DNA from: Candidatus Omnitrophota bacterium
GTDB taxonomy: Bacteria > Omnitrophota > Koll11 > Gygaellales > Profunditerraquicolaceae
Reading direction: 5' to 3'
NCBI GenBank assembly: GCA_028719045.1
Contig: JAQULD010000084.1
Coordinates: 1-7,180, forward strand
DNA length: 7,180 nucleotides
The position numbers and the translations under genes were made by a program. The notes beneath the pieces were generated by a model that saw nothing but the letters and a program-made list of their open reading frames with translations, had not been told where the DNA came from and did no database searches. Each line of letters begins with the position of its first letter. The stretch's first letter is position 1. Positions 6,928 to 7,180 of this stretch are shown piece by piece.

Positions 6928-7179
6928 ATGACTATCGAATCTTACGCTTATGGAGTAATGAAAGTAGACGGGAAAGTCTACGACAAGGATTTGATCGTTT
7001 TTCCTGAAAGCATAAATACAGAGTGGTGGCGCAGGGAAGATCATTCGCTTAGCATTGAGGACCTTGACAGCGTTGTAAAGTTCGAGCCTGAAGTTTTGAT
7101 AGTAGGCAAGGGGACCGAAAAAAAGATGCTTATTCCCCTGCTGACGAAGCTGGCTTTGCAGGAAAAAATATCAAATTAA
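6928..7179 (+). CDS. Mth938/DUF498-domain protein, apparently cut short by a frameshift
   Basis: The 83 residues match the first two thirds of the Mth938 (DUF498, AAMDC/NDUFAF3-like) fold: SYAYGVMKVDGKVYDKDLIV, then NTEWWRREDHSLSIEDLD with the conserved WWR and H, then PEVLIVGKGTEKKM with the family's GxG loop. Members are small (about 110-125 residues) cytoplasmic proteins of unknown biochemical role; the mitochondrial relative NDUFAF3 helps assemble complex I. This frame ends soon after the GxG loop, without the expected third strand and the PT-E-A helix. Six A's at 7163-7168 precede the stop; reading one base back after them gives QEKNIKL, which resembles the expected strand. The right edge hides the continuation, so the true protein may be longer. 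A 66-base gap separates it from pit, and no convincing promoter is seen in that gap, so co-transcription with pit is possible. Confidence 0.8.
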   Translation: MTIESYAYGVMKVDGKVYDKDLIVFPESINTEWWRREDHSLSIEDLDSVVKFEPEVLIVGKGTEKKMLIPLLTKLALQEKISN

Positions 7180-7180
7180 T

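Overview
The window is a compact bacterial segment with eight protein-coding genes, all on the + strand. Gaps are short and there is no gene-free stretch over about 100 bases. No rRNA, tRNA, CRISPR array, insertion sequence or phage gene is visible. Moderate GC content, purine-rich Shine-Dalgarno sites, tight gene packing and Lys/Glu-rich but mesophile-like proteins suggest a bacterium, probably from an environmental, largely uncultured lineage. The style recalls Omnitrophota and similar groups, but that is only an impression; no marker gene here settles the taxonomy.

Block 1 (1..5147) looks like one operon with gaps of 0, 38, 1 and 24 bases. In order it holds: the C-terminal end of a MerA-like FAD/NAD(P) disulfide oxidoreductase; a TVP38/TMEM64 (VTT, DedA-superfamily) membrane protein; a DUF255/YyaL-type protein with a thioredoxin-like head and an (alpha/alpha)6-barrel body; a radical SAM protein of the ArsS (arsenosugar biosynthesis) family; and a GalT-like nucleotidyltransferase of the HIT superfamily. 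The oxidoreductase-TVP38 pair is a recurrent bacterial association. ArsS proteins normally work after the arsenite methyltransferase ArsM, which is not visible here. The block is therefore either part of an organoarsenical pathway extending to the left, or a divergent ArsS-like reaction combined with sugar-phosphate nucleotidylation. This is the most interesting part of the window.

Block 2 (about 5176..6861) has a good sigma70-type promoter overlapped by a perfect 9-bp inverted repeat. It drives a PhoU-like DUF47 protein and a Pit-family phosphate permease, which are 3 bases apart. Pit carriers are a known entry route for arsenate as well as phosphate, which is a possible but unproven link to block 1.

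Block 3 (6928..7179) is an Mth938/DUF498-domain gene with a strong Shine-Dalgarno site. It stops about 30-40 residues short of the usual family length, just after a run of six A's. A one-base shift there restores residues that look like the family's next strand, so a frameshift (sequencing error, mutation or slippage) is likely.
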